Source of the DNA: Prevotella sp. DNF00663
GTDB lineage: Bacteria > Bacteroidota > Bacteroidia > Bacteroidales > Bacteroidaceae
Reading direction: 5' to 3'
NCBI RefSeq assembly: GCF_001553265.1
Contig: NZ_KQ960598.1
Coordinates: forward strand, 47,605-111,604
DNA: 64,000 bases
Of the stretch, positions 35,694-46,319 are shown piece after piece; positions within the stretch are counted from its first letter, which is position 1, and each line of letters starts with the position of its first letter. A program made the translations under genes and the position numbers. Below the pieces are notes generated by a model. That model ran no database searches, had not been told where the DNA came from, and saw nothing but the letters and a program-made list of their open reading frames with translations.

Positions 35694-35701
35694 TACCTTT
35701 G
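35694..35701 (+). promoter_or_regulatory. Promoter -7 box of the nuo operon
   Basis: TACCTTTG, 43 nt upstream of nuoA. No clear -33 box at 20 nt. Confidence 0.5.
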
Positions 35702-35744
35702 GGCTCGCTTTGGAAGCATCATATAATAACGTTATAAATTCTTT

Positions 35745-36095
35745 ATGTATTTTACTTTATTTGTTACCGTTTTGATAACGGCTGTAGTTTTGGTGGTGGC
35801 AGCATACGTCATAGCCAAGCTTATCGGTCCGCGTTCGTACAATCCGGTCAAAGGTGAAGCATTTGAGTGTGGTATTCCGACCCGTGGGTCGTCGTGGTTG
35901 CCAAACCATATTGGGTACTATCTCTTTGCAATCCTTTTCTTGGTGTTCGACATTGAGACCGTGTTCCTATATCCTTGGGCAGTTGTTGTAAAACAGTTTG
36001 GACCGATGGCTCTTGTTAGCATCGGCTTCTTCCTTGTAGTACTAGTATTTGGCTTGGCTTATGCTTGGCGGAAAGGAGCGTTGGAATGGAAGTAA
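35745..36095 (+). CDS. nuoA: Complex I subunit NuoA
   Basis: A 116-residue membrane subunit with three helices. The conserved loop [18 protein letters not shown] (Cys at about residue 46) and [17 protein letters not shown] identify NuoA. First gene of an eleven-subunit-equivalent nuo operon. Its end overlaps nuoB. Confidence 0.95.
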   Translation: MYFTLFVTVLITAVVLVVAAYVIAKLIGPRSYNPVKGEAFECGIPTRGSSWLPNHIGYYLFAILFLVFDIETVFLYPWAVVVKQFGPMALVSIGFFLVVLVFGLAYAWRKGALEWK

Positions 36096-36916
36096 GAAAA
36101 AGAGCATCTATCAAGAGTTTTCCTTACGATGACTTTAAGGACAATGACTCACTAGAGCGTATTGCTGAAGAACTGAACGAAGGTGGAGCCAACGTAGTGT
36201 TGGGTTCGCTCGACGCAGCCATCAACTGGGGACGCTCAAACTCACCTTGGTCGTTAACCTTTGGTACCTCTTGCTGTGGTATCGAGTTCATGTCTATCGG
36301 TTGTTCTCGTTACGATATGGCTCGTTTCGGATGGGAGGTTACACGTAACTCGCCCCGTCAAGCCGACCTAATCATGTGTGCCGGAACGATTACCAACAAG
36401 ATGGCTCCGGTGTTCAAGCGTCTTTATGACGAGATGGCAGAACCTAAGTATGTGGTAGCTGTGGGGGGATGTACCATCAGTGGTGGTCCGTTTAAGAAGA
36501 GCTATAGTGTGGTTCGCGGTATAGACGAGCTGGTGCCAGTGGATGTATACATCCCCGGTTGCCCTCCACGTCCCGAAGCTATCATCTATGGCATGATGCA
36601 GTTGCAGCGTAAGATTAAAGTAGAGAAATTCTTTGGTGGTGCTAACCACAAGATGAACAGCGAAGAGAAAGCTGAGAGTTTGAAGCTTGGTGGACTTCGT
36701 GGTTTGAGTAATGAGAATTTCAGTGCCGACAAGTTGGGCAACAATCGCCCTATCATTGTGACGGAAACGCCTGCTCAGGAGAAAATAGAAGAATTAGGCA
36801 AGGAACTTGATACATTGGAGCAGAATGCTGTAAAGGCAGAAAATACCCCTGTAACTCCTGCTACTCCCGCAGCTCCTGCAACTGAGTCGCCTTCTACTGA
36901 AACTAATAATAAATAA
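36086..36916 (+). CDS. nuoB: Complex I subunit NuoB with C-terminal extension
   Basis: A 276-residue Fe-S subunit carrying cluster N2, which passes electrons to quinone. Ligand cysteines lie in [28 protein letters not shown] and [12 protein letters not shown]. The ATG at 36086 follows an AAGGAG sequence and overlaps nuoA by 10 nt; the upstream TTG at 36065 is less likely. After the core (about residue 180) there is a tail of roughly 95 residues, ending in a Pro/Ala/Thr-rich stretch ([15 protein letters not shown]), absent from E. coli-type NuoB. Confidence 0.95.
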   Translation: MEVRKRASIKSFPYDDFKDNDSLERIAEELNEGGANVVLGSLDAAINWGRSNSPWSLTFGTSCCGIEFMSIGCSRYDMARFGWEVTRNSPRQADLIMCAGTITNKMAPVFKRLYDEMAEPKYVVAVGGCTISGGPFKKSYSVVRGIDELVPVDVYIPGCPPRPEAIIYGMMQLQRKIKVEKFFGGANHKMNSEEKAESLKLGGLRGLSNENFSADKLGNNRPIIVTETPAQEKIEELGKELDTLEQNAVKAENTPVTPATPAAPATESPSTETNNK

Positions 36917-36930
36917 GGTAAGCGAGCAAT

Positions 36931-38505
36931 ATGAAATTAGAAAATAAAGAATTTGGCTTCGATAGTTTCCTTGCGGAGATGACGAAACTGAAAGATGAAA
37001 AACATTTCGATTACCTCGTTACAATCATAGGTGAAGATTTTGGAGGCGAAGGAGGACTTGGCTGTATCTATATTTTGGAGAATACAGAGAGTCATGAACG
37101 CATCAGTGTAAAGCAGTTGGCAAAGCAAGTGGGTGAGGAGTATGTCATTCCTTCGCTCTATCATGTATGGGCCAGCAGCGATTTGTTGGAGCGTGAGGTC
37201 TTCGATTTCCTTGGTATCAAGTTCTTGGGACATCCGGATATGCGTCGCCTTTTCTTGCGCAACGATTTCCAAGGGTATCCTCTCCGTAAGGATTTTGATA
37301 TGAGTCCGGATGCTAACCAGTTCCCTATGACCGACGAGCCTGAATCTGACTGGACTTCAGAATGGAATTTAAATGCCAATGGTGAATTGGTTGAGACCAA
37401 GCATCGTCTTTTTGATGAGAACGATTTCGTGATGAACTTTGGTCCTAACCACCCTTCTACGCATGGTGTGCTTCGTTTGCAGACGGTCGTAGATGGTGAG
37501 ACTATCAAGCATGTTTATCCACATTTGGGATATATCCATCGTGGTATTGAGAAGATGATGGAGGATATGACCTATCCACAAACACTTGCATTAACCGATC
37601 GTCTTAACTATCTGTGTGCTATGCATCATCGTCATGCCTTGGTTGGCGTGATAGAAGAAGCTATGGGTATAGAATTGAGCGACCGTATACTGTACATCCG
37701 TACCATCATGGACGAGTTGCAGCGTATCGATAACCACTTGTTGTTCCTCGGTACATGTGCACAAGACTTGAGTGCGTTGACAGCATTCCTTTATTGTATG
37801 CGCGACCGTGAACAGGTGCTTAATGTGATGGAAGAGACCACTGGTGGACGCCTGATACAGAACTATTATAGAATAGGTGGATTACAAGCCGATATCGATC
37901 CGAACTTCGTTGAGAATACGAAGAAGTTGTGTAAGTATCTCCGTCCGATGATTCAAGAGTATCTTGACGTATTCGGGGATAATGTGATTACACATCAACG
38001 TTTGGAAGGTGTGGGCGTTATGGATATGCCTAATTGTATTAATTATGGTGTGACGGGTCCTGCCGGTAGAGCTTCGGGCTGGCACAACGATGTGCGTAAG
38101 AACCATCCATATGCTTTGTATGACAAGGTGAAGTGGAACGATATCGTTGCTACTAATGGCGACTCTATGGATCGATATATGATTCATATTCAAGAACTCT
38201 ATCAGAGTTTGGACATCATCGAACAGTTGATAGACAACATACCTGAGGGAGAATACTATATCAAACAAAAGCCGGTAATCAAGGTTCCGGAAGGTCAATG
38301 GTTCTTCTCTGTTGAAGGTGGAGCCGGCGAATTCGGTGTTTATCTTGATAGCCGTGGCGATAAAAGTCCGTATAGAGTGAAGATGCGTCCGATGGGATTG
38401 AATATTGTAGGCGCTTTCGACAAGATGTTGAAGGGGCAGAAGATAGCCGATCTCGTGGCAACGGGTGCTGCTGTCGACTTCGTTATTCCCGATTTGGACA
38501 GATAA
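36931..38505 (+). CDS. nuoCD: Complex I subunit NuoC/D fusion
   Basis: A 524-residue fused peripheral-arm subunit. The NuoC part (about 1-140) has the YVIPSLYHVWASSDLLEREV and FDFLGIKFLGHPDMRRLF region. The NuoD part has NFGPNHPSTHGVLR, YPHLGYIHRGIEKMMED, RIDNHLLFLG and RPMGLNIVGAFDKML near the quinone site. Fusion of C and D is normal in Bacteroidota and enterobacteria. Confidence 0.95.
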   Translation: MKLENKEFGFDSFLAEMTKLKDEKHFDYLVTIIGEDFGGEGGLGCIYILENTESHERISVKQLAKQVGEEYVIPSLYHVWASSDLLEREVFDFLGIKFLGHPDMRRLFLRNDFQGYPLRKDFDMSPDANQFPMTDEPESDWTSEWNLNANGELVETKHRLFDENDFVMNFGPNHPSTHGVLRLQTVVDGETIKHVYPHLGYIHRGIEKMMEDMTYPQTLALTDRLNYLCAMHHRHALVGVIEEAMGIELSDRILYIRTIMDELQRIDNHLLFLGTCAQDLSALTAFLYCMRDREQVLNVMEETTGGRLIQNYYRIGGLQADIDPNFVENTKKLCKYLRPMIQEYLDVFGDNVITHQRLEGVGVMDMPNCINYGVTGPAGRASGWHNDVRKNHPYALYDKVKWNDIVATNGDSMDRYMIHIQELYQSLDIIEQLIDNIPEGEYYIKQKPVIKVPEGQWFFSVEGGAGEFGVYLDSRGDKSPYRVKMRPMGLNIVGAFDKMLKGQKIADLVATGAAVDFVIPDLDR

Positions 38506-38547
38506 TACTAATTTCAAAGAATGATAGAATAAAAACAACGAATAATT

Positions 38548-39633
38548 ATGTTTGATTTTAGTATAGTTACAACATGGTTTGACAATCTTCTCCGCCAGAC
38601 TCTTGGTCTAGGAGATTTCTTGTCTATATTGATAGAATGTGTGATCGTCGGTGTGTTGATATTGACAGCATATGCCGTCATTGCCATTATACTTATATTT
38701 ATGGAACGCAAGGTTTGTGCATACTTCCAATGCCGTATCGGGCCGGTTCGTGTAGGTCCGTGGGGTATATTCCAAGTATTTGCTGACGTTGTGAAGATGT
38801 TGATAAAGGAAATTTTCATCATTGATAAGGCTGATAAGCTTCTTTATTGCATAGCTCCGTTCCTCGTTATTATTGCTTCGGTGACGACTTTCTCGTTCCT
38901 CCCTTGGAATAATGGTGCAGTCATTCTTGACTTCAATGTCGGCATATTCTTGCTTACCGCCGTTTCTTCAATAGGCGTGTTGGGTATCTTTATAGCCGGT
39001 TGGGGTAGTAATAATAAGTACTCTGTAGTCTCTGCTATGCGTGGAGCTGTTCAGATGATTTCCTATGAAATATCGTTAGGACTATGCTTGATAGCAGCAG
39101 TTGCACTTACCGGAACGATGCAAATCAGCGGTATTGTGGCAGAACAGACAGGTCCTTGGAACTGGCTTATCATCAAAGGACACATCCCAGCCATCATTGC
39201 TTTCTTGGTATTCTTGATTGCCGGCAATGCGGAAGCAAACCGTGGCCCGTTCGACTTGGCTGAGGCTGAGAGCGAGTTGACTGCCGGTTATCATACAGAG
39301 TATTCGGGTATGGGATTTGGTTTCTACTATTTGGCAGAATATTTGAATCTGTTTGTTATCTCAGGTGTTGCTGCAACAGTCTTCTTAGGCGGTTGGGCAC
39401 CCCTGAATATCGGCATTGAAGGTTTCGATAATTTGATGAATTTGATTCCCGGATTCGTGTGGTTCTTCGGTAAGACATTCGTAGTCGTATGGCTATTGAT
39501 GTGGATTCGTTGGACATTCCCACGTCTGCGTGTCGACCAAATATTGAAGCTTGAATGGAAATATCTCATGCCATTGTCATTGCTCAATCTCGTATTAATG
39601 ACTTTATGTGTAGCATTTGGCTTGGTAGGTTAA
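38548..39633 (+). CDS. nuoH: Complex I subunit NuoH
   Basis: A 361-residue membrane subunit with about eight helices that forms part of the quinone chamber. FMERKVCAYFQCRIGPVRVG, DVVKMLIKEIF, the acidic loop GPFDLAEAESELTAGYHTEY and IRWTFPRLRVDQ are the family blocks. It follows nuoCD by 42 nt. Confidence 0.95.
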   Translation: MFDFSIVTTWFDNLLRQTLGLGDFLSILIECVIVGVLILTAYAVIAIILIFMERKVCAYFQCRIGPVRVGPWGIFQVFADVVKMLIKEIFIIDKADKLLYCIAPFLVIIASVTTFSFLPWNNGAVILDFNVGIFLLTAVSSIGVLGIFIAGWGSNNKYSVVSAMRGAVQMISYEISLGLCLIAAVALTGTMQISGIVAEQTGPWNWLIIKGHIPAIIAFLVFLIAGNAEANRGPFDLAEAESELTAGYHTEYSGMGFGFYYLAEYLNLFVISGVAATVFLGGWAPLNIGIEGFDNLMNLIPGFVWFFGKTFVVVWLLMWIRWTFPRLRVDQILKLEWKYLMPLSLLNLVLMTLCVAFGLVG

Positions 39634-39650
39634 ATAAATAAGGTATAGAA

Positions 39651-40187
39651 ATGGCAAATAATGAAAAATCATATTTCCGGGGTATTGCCGATGGATTAAA
39701 GACTTTGGTTACCGGTTTGAGGGTAACTTTGAAAGAATACTTTATTCCTAAGACGACAGAGCAGTATCCTGAGAACCGCAAGACGACACTGCACGTGAGC
39801 CCACGCCATCGTGGTCGCTTGGTGTTTAAGCGCGATGAGAATCAAGCTTATAAGTGTGTTGCTTGCTTGATGTGTGAGAAAGCTTGTCCGAACGATACTA
39901 TTAAGATCACTTCTGAAATGGTGACCAATGAGGAAACCGGTAGAAAGAAGCGTCAATTGATAGATTATCAGTACGATCTTGGAGACTGTATGTTCTGCGA
40001 GCTTTGCGTCAATGCTTGTAATTTTGATGCTATCGAGTTTACCAATGACTTTGAAAACAGTGTTTTCGACCGTGATAAACTCGTGTTGCATCTAGATAAA
40101 GAAGTATATAAGGGTGGCAGTCTGCCTCAATTGATTGATGGTGGTGCTCCATTCGAAATAGGTAAGTTCAATACTAAAACAAAATAG
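39651..40187 (+). CDS. nuoI: Complex I subunit NuoI
   Basis: A 178-residue ferredoxin-like subunit with two 4Fe-4S motifs, CVACLMCEKACPND and CMFCELCVNACNFD, relaying electrons toward NuoB. As NuoEFG are absent, this subunit is a likely entry point for electrons from a soluble donor. Confidence 0.95.
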   Translation: MANNEKSYFRGIADGLKTLVTGLRVTLKEYFIPKTTEQYPENRKTTLHVSPRHRGRLVFKRDENQAYKCVACLMCEKACPNDTIKITSEMVTNEETGRKKRQLIDYQYDLGDCMFCELCVNACNFDAIEFTNDFENSVFDRDKLVLHLDKEVYKGGSLPQLIDGGAPFEIGKFNTKTK

Positions 40188-40200
40188 GTAAGTAACGAAT

Positions 40201-40722
40201 ATGGCAAATTTAGTTGTATTTTGCATCCTAGCTGTAGTCATCATTTGCTCAGCTGTGATGTGTGTAATGACAAAAAGAATTATGCGAGCTGCTACTTTCC
40301 TGTTGTTCGTGTTGTTCGGTGTTGCAGGCATATATTTCCTGCTTGACTATACATTCTTGGGTGCTGCGCAGATTTCTATCTATGCCGGTGGTATCACGAT
40401 GATGTATATCTTCGCTATCCAGTTGGTATCGAAGCAGGCCCTGCAAGGTTTGGTAGAACGTTTTAAAGGTAGCCGTGTGCTGAGTGGAGTATTGGTTTCG
40501 CTCATCGGTTTGGCTACTGTAGCAGTGATTCTTCTCAAGAATGAGTTTATTAATGCAGCTGCTCAAGTAGCAGATACTGAAGTTCCAATGGCACAGATTG
40601 GTAATAGTTTGCTTGGAGCAGACAAGTTCCAATATGTATTACCATTTGAGTTTATCTCTGTGTTCTTGCTGGCTTGTATTATTGGTGGAATTATGATAGC
40701 ACGAAAGGAGGAAAACAAATGA
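40201..40722 (+). CDS. nuoJ: Complex I subunit NuoJ
   Basis: A 173-residue membrane subunit with five predicted helices. The segment FLLDYTFLGAAQISIYAGGI is the conserved NuoJ helix. Its stop overlaps the nuoK start as ATGA. Confidence 0.93.
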   Translation: MANLVVFCILAVVIICSAVMCVMTKRIMRAATFLLFVLFGVAGIYFLLDYTFLGAAQISIYAGGITMMYIFAIQLVSKQALQGLVERFKGSRVLSGVLVSLIGLATVAVILLKNEFINAAAQVADTEVPMAQIGNSLLGADKFQYVLPFEFISVFLLACIIGGIMIARKEENK

Positions 40723-41027
40723 TACCCGTATCGGCTTATTTTATCTTGAGCACATTGTTGTTCTTCATTGGAGTATTTGGTTTTGTTACCCGTCGCAACT
40801 TGGTTGCTATGCTCATTTCCGTCGAGTTGGTACTGAATGCGGTGGATATTAACTTCGCAGTATTCAATCGTATCTTGTTCCCCGGACAGTTGGAAGGCTT
40901 TTTCTTTACGCTGTTTTCCATCGGTGTGAGTGCTGCTGAGTCAGCCGTTGCTTTGGCAATAATCATCAATGTTTACCGTAATTACAAGAGTGATCAGGTG
41001 AACAGTATTGAAAATATGAAATTCTAA
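40719..41027 (+). CDS. nuoK: Complex I subunit NuoK
   Basis: A 102-residue three-helix subunit. MLISVELVLNAVDINF and SAAESAVALAIIINVYR carry the conserved membrane glutamates used in proton movement. The ATG at 40719 is preceded by AAAGGAGG and overlaps nuoJ, so an upstream in-frame start is not needed. Confidence 0.94.
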   Translation: MIPVSAYFILSTLLFFIGVFGFVTRRNLVAMLISVELVLNAVDINFAVFNRILFPGQLEGFFFTLFSIGVSAAESAVALAIIINVYRNYKSDQVNSIENMKF

Positions 41028-41034
41028 AAAGACA

Positions 41035-43005
41035 ATGGAATATAGTTATTCATTTTTAATACTTCTTCTCCCATTCCTAAGCTTCTTGCTTCTTGGACTT
41101 GCGGGAATGAAGATGAAAGAGAAGGTTGCCGGTTTGATAGGTACCTGTATGATGGGCTTGGTGTTTGCTATGTCTTGTTTTACGGCATACGAATACTTCT
41201 TCGCGGTAGGTCGCGAGGCTGCTACAGGTCTTTATCCTACTGTAACCGTCTTTAATTTGACTTGGTTGAAGTTTACAGAACTATTGACTTTTAACATTGG
41301 TTTCCGCTTGTCGCCAATCAGTGTGATGATGTTGATAGTGATTACTACAGTCAGTTTTATGGTTCATATCTACTCTTTCGGCTACATGGCAGAAAGAGAT
41401 GAGCATTACGAAAAGGAAGGTTACGAGAAAGGTTTCCAACGTTTCTATGCCTATTTGAGCCTCTTTACCATGTCTATGTTGGGGTTGGTAGTAGCTACAA
41501 ACATCTTCCAGATGTATATGTTCTGGGAGTTGGTGGGTGTATGTTCTTACCTTTTGATTGGTTTCTACTATCCCAAACACGAGGCAGTGCACGCTAGTAA
41601 GAAGGCATTTATTGTAACACGTTTTGCCGATTTGTTCTTCCTTATCGGTATCTTGTTCTTCAGTTACTATGTTGGAACATTCAATTACGACCTTCATGCT
41701 AATCCCGAATTAGGTTCAAAGTTATCTCAGGTAGCCGTAGAGTATAGTTGGGTATTGCCTTGGGCTTTGTTCTTGATGTTTATCGGTGGTGCCGGTAAGA
41801 GTGCCATGTTCCCATTACATATTTGGCTTCCGGATGCTATGGAGGGTCCAACTCCTGTATCTGCGTTGATTCATGCAGCTACCATGGTGGTTGCCGGTGT
41901 CTATCAAGTTGCAAGTTTGTTCCCCATCTACGTTCAGTTTGGGGCTATAGAGCAACTTCATTGGATAGCATATATCGCAGCTTTTACAGCATTCTATGCT
42001 GCAGCTGTTGCATGTTGCCAACGGGATATTAAGCGTGGTTTGGCTTTCTCTACGATTTCCCAGATTGCTTATATGCTTGTAGCTTTAGGTGTTTGTACAG
42101 CTTTGGACAACCATGAAGGTGGCTTGGGTTATATGGCCGGTATGTTCCACTTGTTTACTCATGCCATGTTTAAGGCGTTACTCTTCCTTTGTTCAGGTGC
42201 TATCATTGTGATTATTGGCAGCAACTTCAAAGAGTATATGGGAGGTTTGCACAAGTATATGCCTATTACAAATGCTTGTTTCTTGATCGGATGCTTGGCT
42301 ATCAGCGGTATTCCACCATTTGCAGGCTTCTTCTCTAAGGATGAAATCATTACGGCTTGTATGCAATTCAGTCCTTGGATGGGCTACTTTATGACGTTGG
42401 TAGCCGGTATGACTGCGTTCTATATGTTCCGTTTATACTATGTTATATTCTGGGGACAGAGCTATTATGAACTAGATCCCGAACATCGTCGCCGTCCTCA
42501 GGAGGTTCCGGCGGTTATGTGGATTCCATTGGTATTCCTTGCAGTGGTTTCATGTGTAGCCGGTTTGATTCCATTTGGGCATTTCGTGTCAGCTACAGGA
42601 GAGAGTTATGACATCCATATCAATATGCAGGTGGCAGCTACAAGCATTGTTGTTGCATTGCTAGGAATTGGTTTGGCTACTTATATGTATGCTCCTAAGA
42701 AGCAACCTTTGGCAGATATGCTGGCTAAGAAGTTGCCTACACTCCATAAGGCAGCTCTCAACCGTTTCTATATAGATGATGCTTGGCAGTTTGTTACCCA
42801 TAAAGTCATCTTCAACTGTATCTCTAAACCTATTGCTTGGTTCGACCGTCAAGTCATTGATGGTACATTCAACTTCATGGCTTGGGGTGCTCAAGAGGCT
42901 GGAGAGACTATTCGTCCGTGGCAGAGTGGCGATGTACGCCAGTATGCTATTTGGTTCTTGACGGGTAGTGTAGCGCTTACGTTGATCTTACTTTGCATTC
43001 TTTAA
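41035..43005 (+). CDS. nuoL: Complex I subunit NuoL
   Basis: A 656-residue antiporter-like proton-pumping subunit with about 16 helices. FWELVGVCSYLLIGFYY, GKSAMFPLHIWLPDAMEGPT, VSALIHAATMVVAGVY and KRGLAFSTISQIAYM are canonical. The C-terminal lateral helix region (about 560-656) is present. Confidence 0.95.
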   Translation: MEYSYSFLILLLPFLSFLLLGLAGMKMKEKVAGLIGTCMMGLVFAMSCFTAYEYFFAVGREAATGLYPTVTVFNLTWLKFTELLTFNIGFRLSPISVMMLIVITTVSFMVHIYSFGYMAERDEHYEKEGYEKGFQRFYAYLSLFTMSMLGLVVATNIFQMYMFWELVGVCSYLLIGFYYPKHEAVHASKKAFIVTRFADLFFLIGILFFSYYVGTFNYDLHANPELGSKLSQVAVEYSWVLPWALFLMFIGGAGKSAMFPLHIWLPDAMEGPTPVSALIHAATMVVAGVYQVASLFPIYVQFGAIEQLHWIAYIAAFTAFYAAAVACCQRDIKRGLAFSTISQIAYMLVALGVCTALDNHEGGLGYMAGMFHLFTHAMFKALLFLCSGAIIVIIGSNFKEYMGGLHKYMPITNACFLIGCLAISGIPPFAGFFSKDEIITACMQFSPWMGYFMTLVAGMTAFYMFRLYYVIFWGQSYYELDPEHRRRPQEVPAVMWIPLVFLAVVSCVAGLIPFGHFVSATGESYDIHINMQVAATSIVVALLGIGLATYMYAPKKQPLADMLAKKLPTLHKAALNRFYIDDAWQFVTHKVIFNCISKPIAWFDRQVIDGTFNFMAWGAQEAGETIRPWQSGDVRQYAIWFLTGSVALTLILLCIL

Positions 43006-43022
43006 TTTGAAAAGATAGAAAG

Positions 43023-44507
43023 ATGAGTATATTAACTTTATTCGTAGTTATTCCCGTACTGATGTTGTTGGGTCTTTGGATTGCCCGCAATGATAATCAA
43101 GTACGTGGTGTGATGGTAGCAGGTGCGTCAGCTATTCTTGTATTAGCGGTTTGGCTTACTGTTACTTTTGTTCAGATGCGTCATGCAGGCAATACCGATG
43201 CAATGCTCTTTACGGCTAGTATCCCTTGGTTTAAGCCTTTGAATATAGCTTATAGTGTGGGTGTTGATGGAATCTCCGTAGTGATGATACTCTTGAGTGC
43301 CATCATTGTTTGGACCGGAACATTTGCTTCTTGGCGTATGCAACCCATGATGAAAGAGTATTTCTTGTGGTTTACTCTGTTGAGTATCGGTGTGTTTGGC
43401 TTCTTCATCTCTACCGATATGTTCACCATGTTCATGTTCTATGAGGTGGCCTTGATTCCTATGTACCTCTTGATTGGTGTGTGGGGAACAGGTCCAAAGG
43501 AGTATGCTGCCATGAAGCTTACTCTGATGTTGATGGGTGGTTCGGCTTTGTTGATTATCGGTATCCTCGGTATTTATTACTTTAGTGGTGCAACAACCAT
43601 GGAGGTAACGCAGATAGCAGCTCTGCACAATATCCCTGTTGAGGTTCAGAAAGTATTCTTCCCATTCATTTTTATCGGCTTTGGAGTGCTTGGAGCCATG
43701 TTCCCATTCCACACATGGAGCCCCGACGGTCACGCCAGTGCGCCTTCAGCTGTATCTATGTTGCACGCCGGTGTGTTGATGAAACTTGGTGGTTACGGAT
43801 GTTTCCGTATTGCTATGTACTTGCTACCTGAGGCTGCTCAGGAGTTATCATGGATATTCTTGATTCTCACAACCTGCTCTGTTGTCTATGGTGCGCTCTC
43901 TGCTTGTGTACAGACCGACTTGAAGTATATCAACGCATATTCTTCTGTGTCTCACTGTGGACTTGTATTATTCGCTCTATTGATGATGACTCAGACTGCT
44001 TGTACAGGTGCTATTCTCCAAATGTTATCCCACGGTTTGATGACAGCATTGTTCTTTGCCGTTATCGGTATGATTTACCACCGTGCCGGAACACGTGATG
44101 TACGTTACCTAGGTGGTTTGATGAAAGTTATCCCATTCCTTTCAGTGGCTTATGTCATTGCCGGTTTGGCCAACTTAGGTCTGCCCGGTTTCTCTGGATT
44201 CGTTGCCGAAATGACCATCTTTGTAGGCTCTTTCCAGAATGCTGACATGTTCCGTCGCGTATGCACCATCATTGCTTGTACGTCTATTGTGATTACAGCA
44301 GTCTACATTCTGCGTGTTGTTGGTAAGATTCTTTATCAGAAAGTACCTAACCCGGAGTTCGAGAAATTGCACGATGCCTCTTGGGATGAGCGTGTAGCTG
44401 TTATTGGTTTGATTGCCTGTGTTGCAGGATTAGGTATGTTCCCACTTTGGGTCGGCAATACCATTTCAGATGCAGTGGGTACAATTCTTCAGAACATTAT
44501 CGGATAA
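43023..44507 (+). CDS. nuoM: Complex I subunit NuoM
   Basis: A 494-residue antiporter-like subunit. MFMFYEVALIPMYLLIGVWG, AMFPFHTWSPDGHASAPSAV, SMLHAGVLMKLGGYG and KYINAYSSVSHCGLVLFA carry the conserved Glu/Lys/His residues of the proton path. Confidence 0.95.
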   Translation: MSILTLFVVIPVLMLLGLWIARNDNQVRGVMVAGASAILVLAVWLTVTFVQMRHAGNTDAMLFTASIPWFKPLNIAYSVGVDGISVVMILLSAIIVWTGTFASWRMQPMMKEYFLWFTLLSIGVFGFFISTDMFTMFMFYEVALIPMYLLIGVWGTGPKEYAAMKLTLMLMGGSALLIIGILGIYYFSGATTMEVTQIAALHNIPVEVQKVFFPFIFIGFGVLGAMFPFHTWSPDGHASAPSAVSMLHAGVLMKLGGYGCFRIAMYLLPEAAQELSWIFLILTTCSVVYGALSACVQTDLKYINAYSSVSHCGLVLFALLMMTQTACTGAILQMLSHGLMTALFFAVIGMIYHRAGTRDVRYLGGLMKVIPFLSVAYVIAGLANLGLPGFSGFVAEMTIFVGSFQNADMFRRVCTIIACTSIVITAVYILRVVGKILYQKVPNPEFEKLHDASWDERVAVIGLIACVAGLGMFPLWVGNTISDAVGTILQNIIG

Positions 44508-44525
44508 TCTAGAATTAATAAAGAG

Positions 44526-45980
44526 ATGAATTATAGTCAATTTTTAAATATGATTCCAGAGGTTACGTTGACAGTAGCCTTGGTTATTACTTTTATTGCC
44601 GATTTCTGGAGTGCAAGTTCCACAGACCGTAAGTGGTTCAATCCGTTGGTATGTGTACTGTTGTTGGCTCATTTGTTATTCAATATCGGTCCTACAGAAG
44701 CTACGACAGCTTTTGGTGGCATGTATTACACGAATGCTTCTATCGGCATTATCAAGACTATTTTGGCCTTTGGTACATTGATTGTACTTATTCAGTCAAA
44801 GGAATGGATGAGCCGTCCTGACACATCTTTCAAAGAAGGCGAGTTCTATGTATTGGTGCTTTCAACATTGTTGGGTATGAACATGATGGTAAGTGCCAAC
44901 CATTTCCTTTTGTTCTTCCTTGGATTAGAGATGGCTTCAGTGCCTATGGCTTGTCTTGTTGCACTTGATAAATATCGCCACGACTCTGCCGAAGCAAGTG
45001 CTAAGTTCATTCTGACAGCAACTTTCTCCAGTGGTGTGATGTTGTATGGTATCTCATTCCTCTATGGTGCTGTCGGTACATTGTACTTTGACGATGTAGC
45101 AACAAGAATTACAGCTACTCCGTTGACCATTATGGGATTAGTATTCTTCTTCAGTGGACTTGGTTTTAAGATTAGTCTTGTGCCTTTCCACTTTTGGACT
45201 GCCGACACTTATCAGGGTGCGCCAACCACCGTTACAGGCTATCTTTCTGTCGTAAGTAAAGGTGCTGCTGCGTTTACATTGTGCGCTATCTTGATGAAAG
45301 TGTTTGCTCCTATGGCGGAGTATTGGCAGTATTTGCTCTATATAGTTGTGGTATTGTCTATTACCATCGCCAACTTGTTTGCACTTCGTCAGAGCAATTT
45401 GAAGCGTTTCATGGCGTTTAGCTCTATCTCACAGGCCGGTTATATCGTGCTGGCCATCGTGGGTAACTCTGCATTGAGCGTGGCTACACTCAGCTTCTAT
45501 GTTTTGATTTACGTGGTAGCTAATATGAGTGTATTCACTATCATCAGCACTATCGAAGAGCATAACAACGGAACTGTAGAGATGGATAGCTACAATGGTC
45601 TTTACAAGACCAACCCCAAGTTGGCTTTCTTGATGACTTTGGCTTTGTTCTCGCTCGGTGGTATTCCTCCATTTGCGGGTATGTTCAGTAAGTTCTTTGT
45701 CTTTATGGCAGCCGTTAAGGGTATGAGTATTGACACTACTGTTGGTACTTGGGCTTACATTGTATTGTTCATAGCTTTGATTAATACCGTAGTGTCGTTG
45801 TACTACTATCTGCTTATTGTCAAGGCCATGTTCATTCGTCACAACGATACACCGTTGCCAACATTCCAAAGCAATCTCAATACCAAGTTGGCATTGGCTC
45901 TTTGTACGCTTGGTATTGTTGCTTTCGGCGTTTGCTCATTTGTCTTCGATTGGATTGATATGGCATCTAAAGCCATGTAA
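44526..45980 (+). CDS. nuoN: Complex I subunit NuoN
   Basis: A 484-residue antiporter-like subunit and last gene of the nuo operon. [40 protein letters not shown] and [17 protein letters not shown] identify it. A terminator follows 18 nt after the stop. Confidence 0.95.
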   Translation: MNYSQFLNMIPEVTLTVALVITFIADFWSASSTDRKWFNPLVCVLLLAHLLFNIGPTEATTAFGGMYYTNASIGIIKTILAFGTLIVLIQSKEWMSRPDTSFKEGEFYVLVLSTLLGMNMMVSANHFLLFFLGLEMASVPMACLVALDKYRHDSAEASAKFILTATFSSGVMLYGISFLYGAVGTLYFDDVATRITATPLTIMGLVFFFSGLGFKISLVPFHFWTADTYQGAPTTVTGYLSVVSKGAAAFTLCAILMKVFAPMAEYWQYLLYIVVVLSITIANLFALRQSNLKRFMAFSSISQAGYIVLAIVGNSALSVATLSFYVLIYVVANMSVFTIISTIEEHNNGTVEMDSYNGLYKTNPKLAFLMTLALFSLGGIPPFAGMFSKFFVFMAAVKGMSIDTTVGTWAYIVLFIALINTVVSLYYYLLIVKAMFIRHNDTPLPTFQSNLNTKLALALCTLGIVAFGVCSFVFDWIDMASKAM

Positions 45981-45998
45981 AATTCCTTCTTCATATTT

Positions 45999-46035
45999 AA
46001 AAAGCGTTTAGGTCGTCTGACTTAAACGCTTTTTT
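45999..46035 (+). terminator. Terminator of the nuo operon
   Basis: A 12-bp stem (45999-46010 with 46023-46034; core AGCGTTTA/TAAACGCT), with GTC/GAC pairs extending inward, ending in a run of T. Confidence 0.88.
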
Positions 46036-46120
46036 ATTTGCTATGTATACTACTCGTAATGGGCAAAAACCTTATTTCTAACTCCTAGCTTGTTTGTTTG
46101 TCAATTTATCAATAGGCCAA

Positions 46121-46218
46121 TTTGCAGCCTGCAAAGCCGTAACAGTGCTGCTGGCTGGCCCTTGCAGTAATGCTGTTTGGGCTTGGCAGTAAGATTGCCG
46201 AAATGTTGCAGTCTCTAG
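46121..46218. repeat. Degenerate 22-bp tandem repeat array, locus 5
   Basis: Units at 46121, 46143, 46165, 46187 and 46209, 22 bp apart. The first halves include CAGTGCTGCTG, CAGTAATGCTG and CAGTAAGATTG; the second halves include TTTGGGCTTGG and GCTGGCCCTTG. The right flank contains GTTAACGACTTC near 46223, the reverse-orientation version of the TTGTTAAC flank. It lies between the nuo terminator and the next promoter. The 339-bp gap has no gene. Confidence 0.8.
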
Positions 46219-46264
46219 TAAATAAGTTAACGACTTCACCAGTAGATAAGTTTGAGCTGTTGGT

Positions 46265-46296
46265 ATTGGTGTTTTAAGTGTAAATTAGTACCTTTG
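46265..46296 (+). promoter_or_regulatory. Promoter of the secreted esterase gene
   Basis: ATTG (46265-46268) and TACCTTTG (46289-46296) are 20 nt apart; the gene begins 23 nt downstream. Confidence 0.65.
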
Positions 46297-46319
46297 TACA
46301 AATATCACAACCCTGAATC

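Noticed and set aside
37882..38538. 218-codon antisense frame within nuoCD
   Set aside because: Shadow of a well-supported gene; the translation is His/Ile-rich and unlike a protein family.
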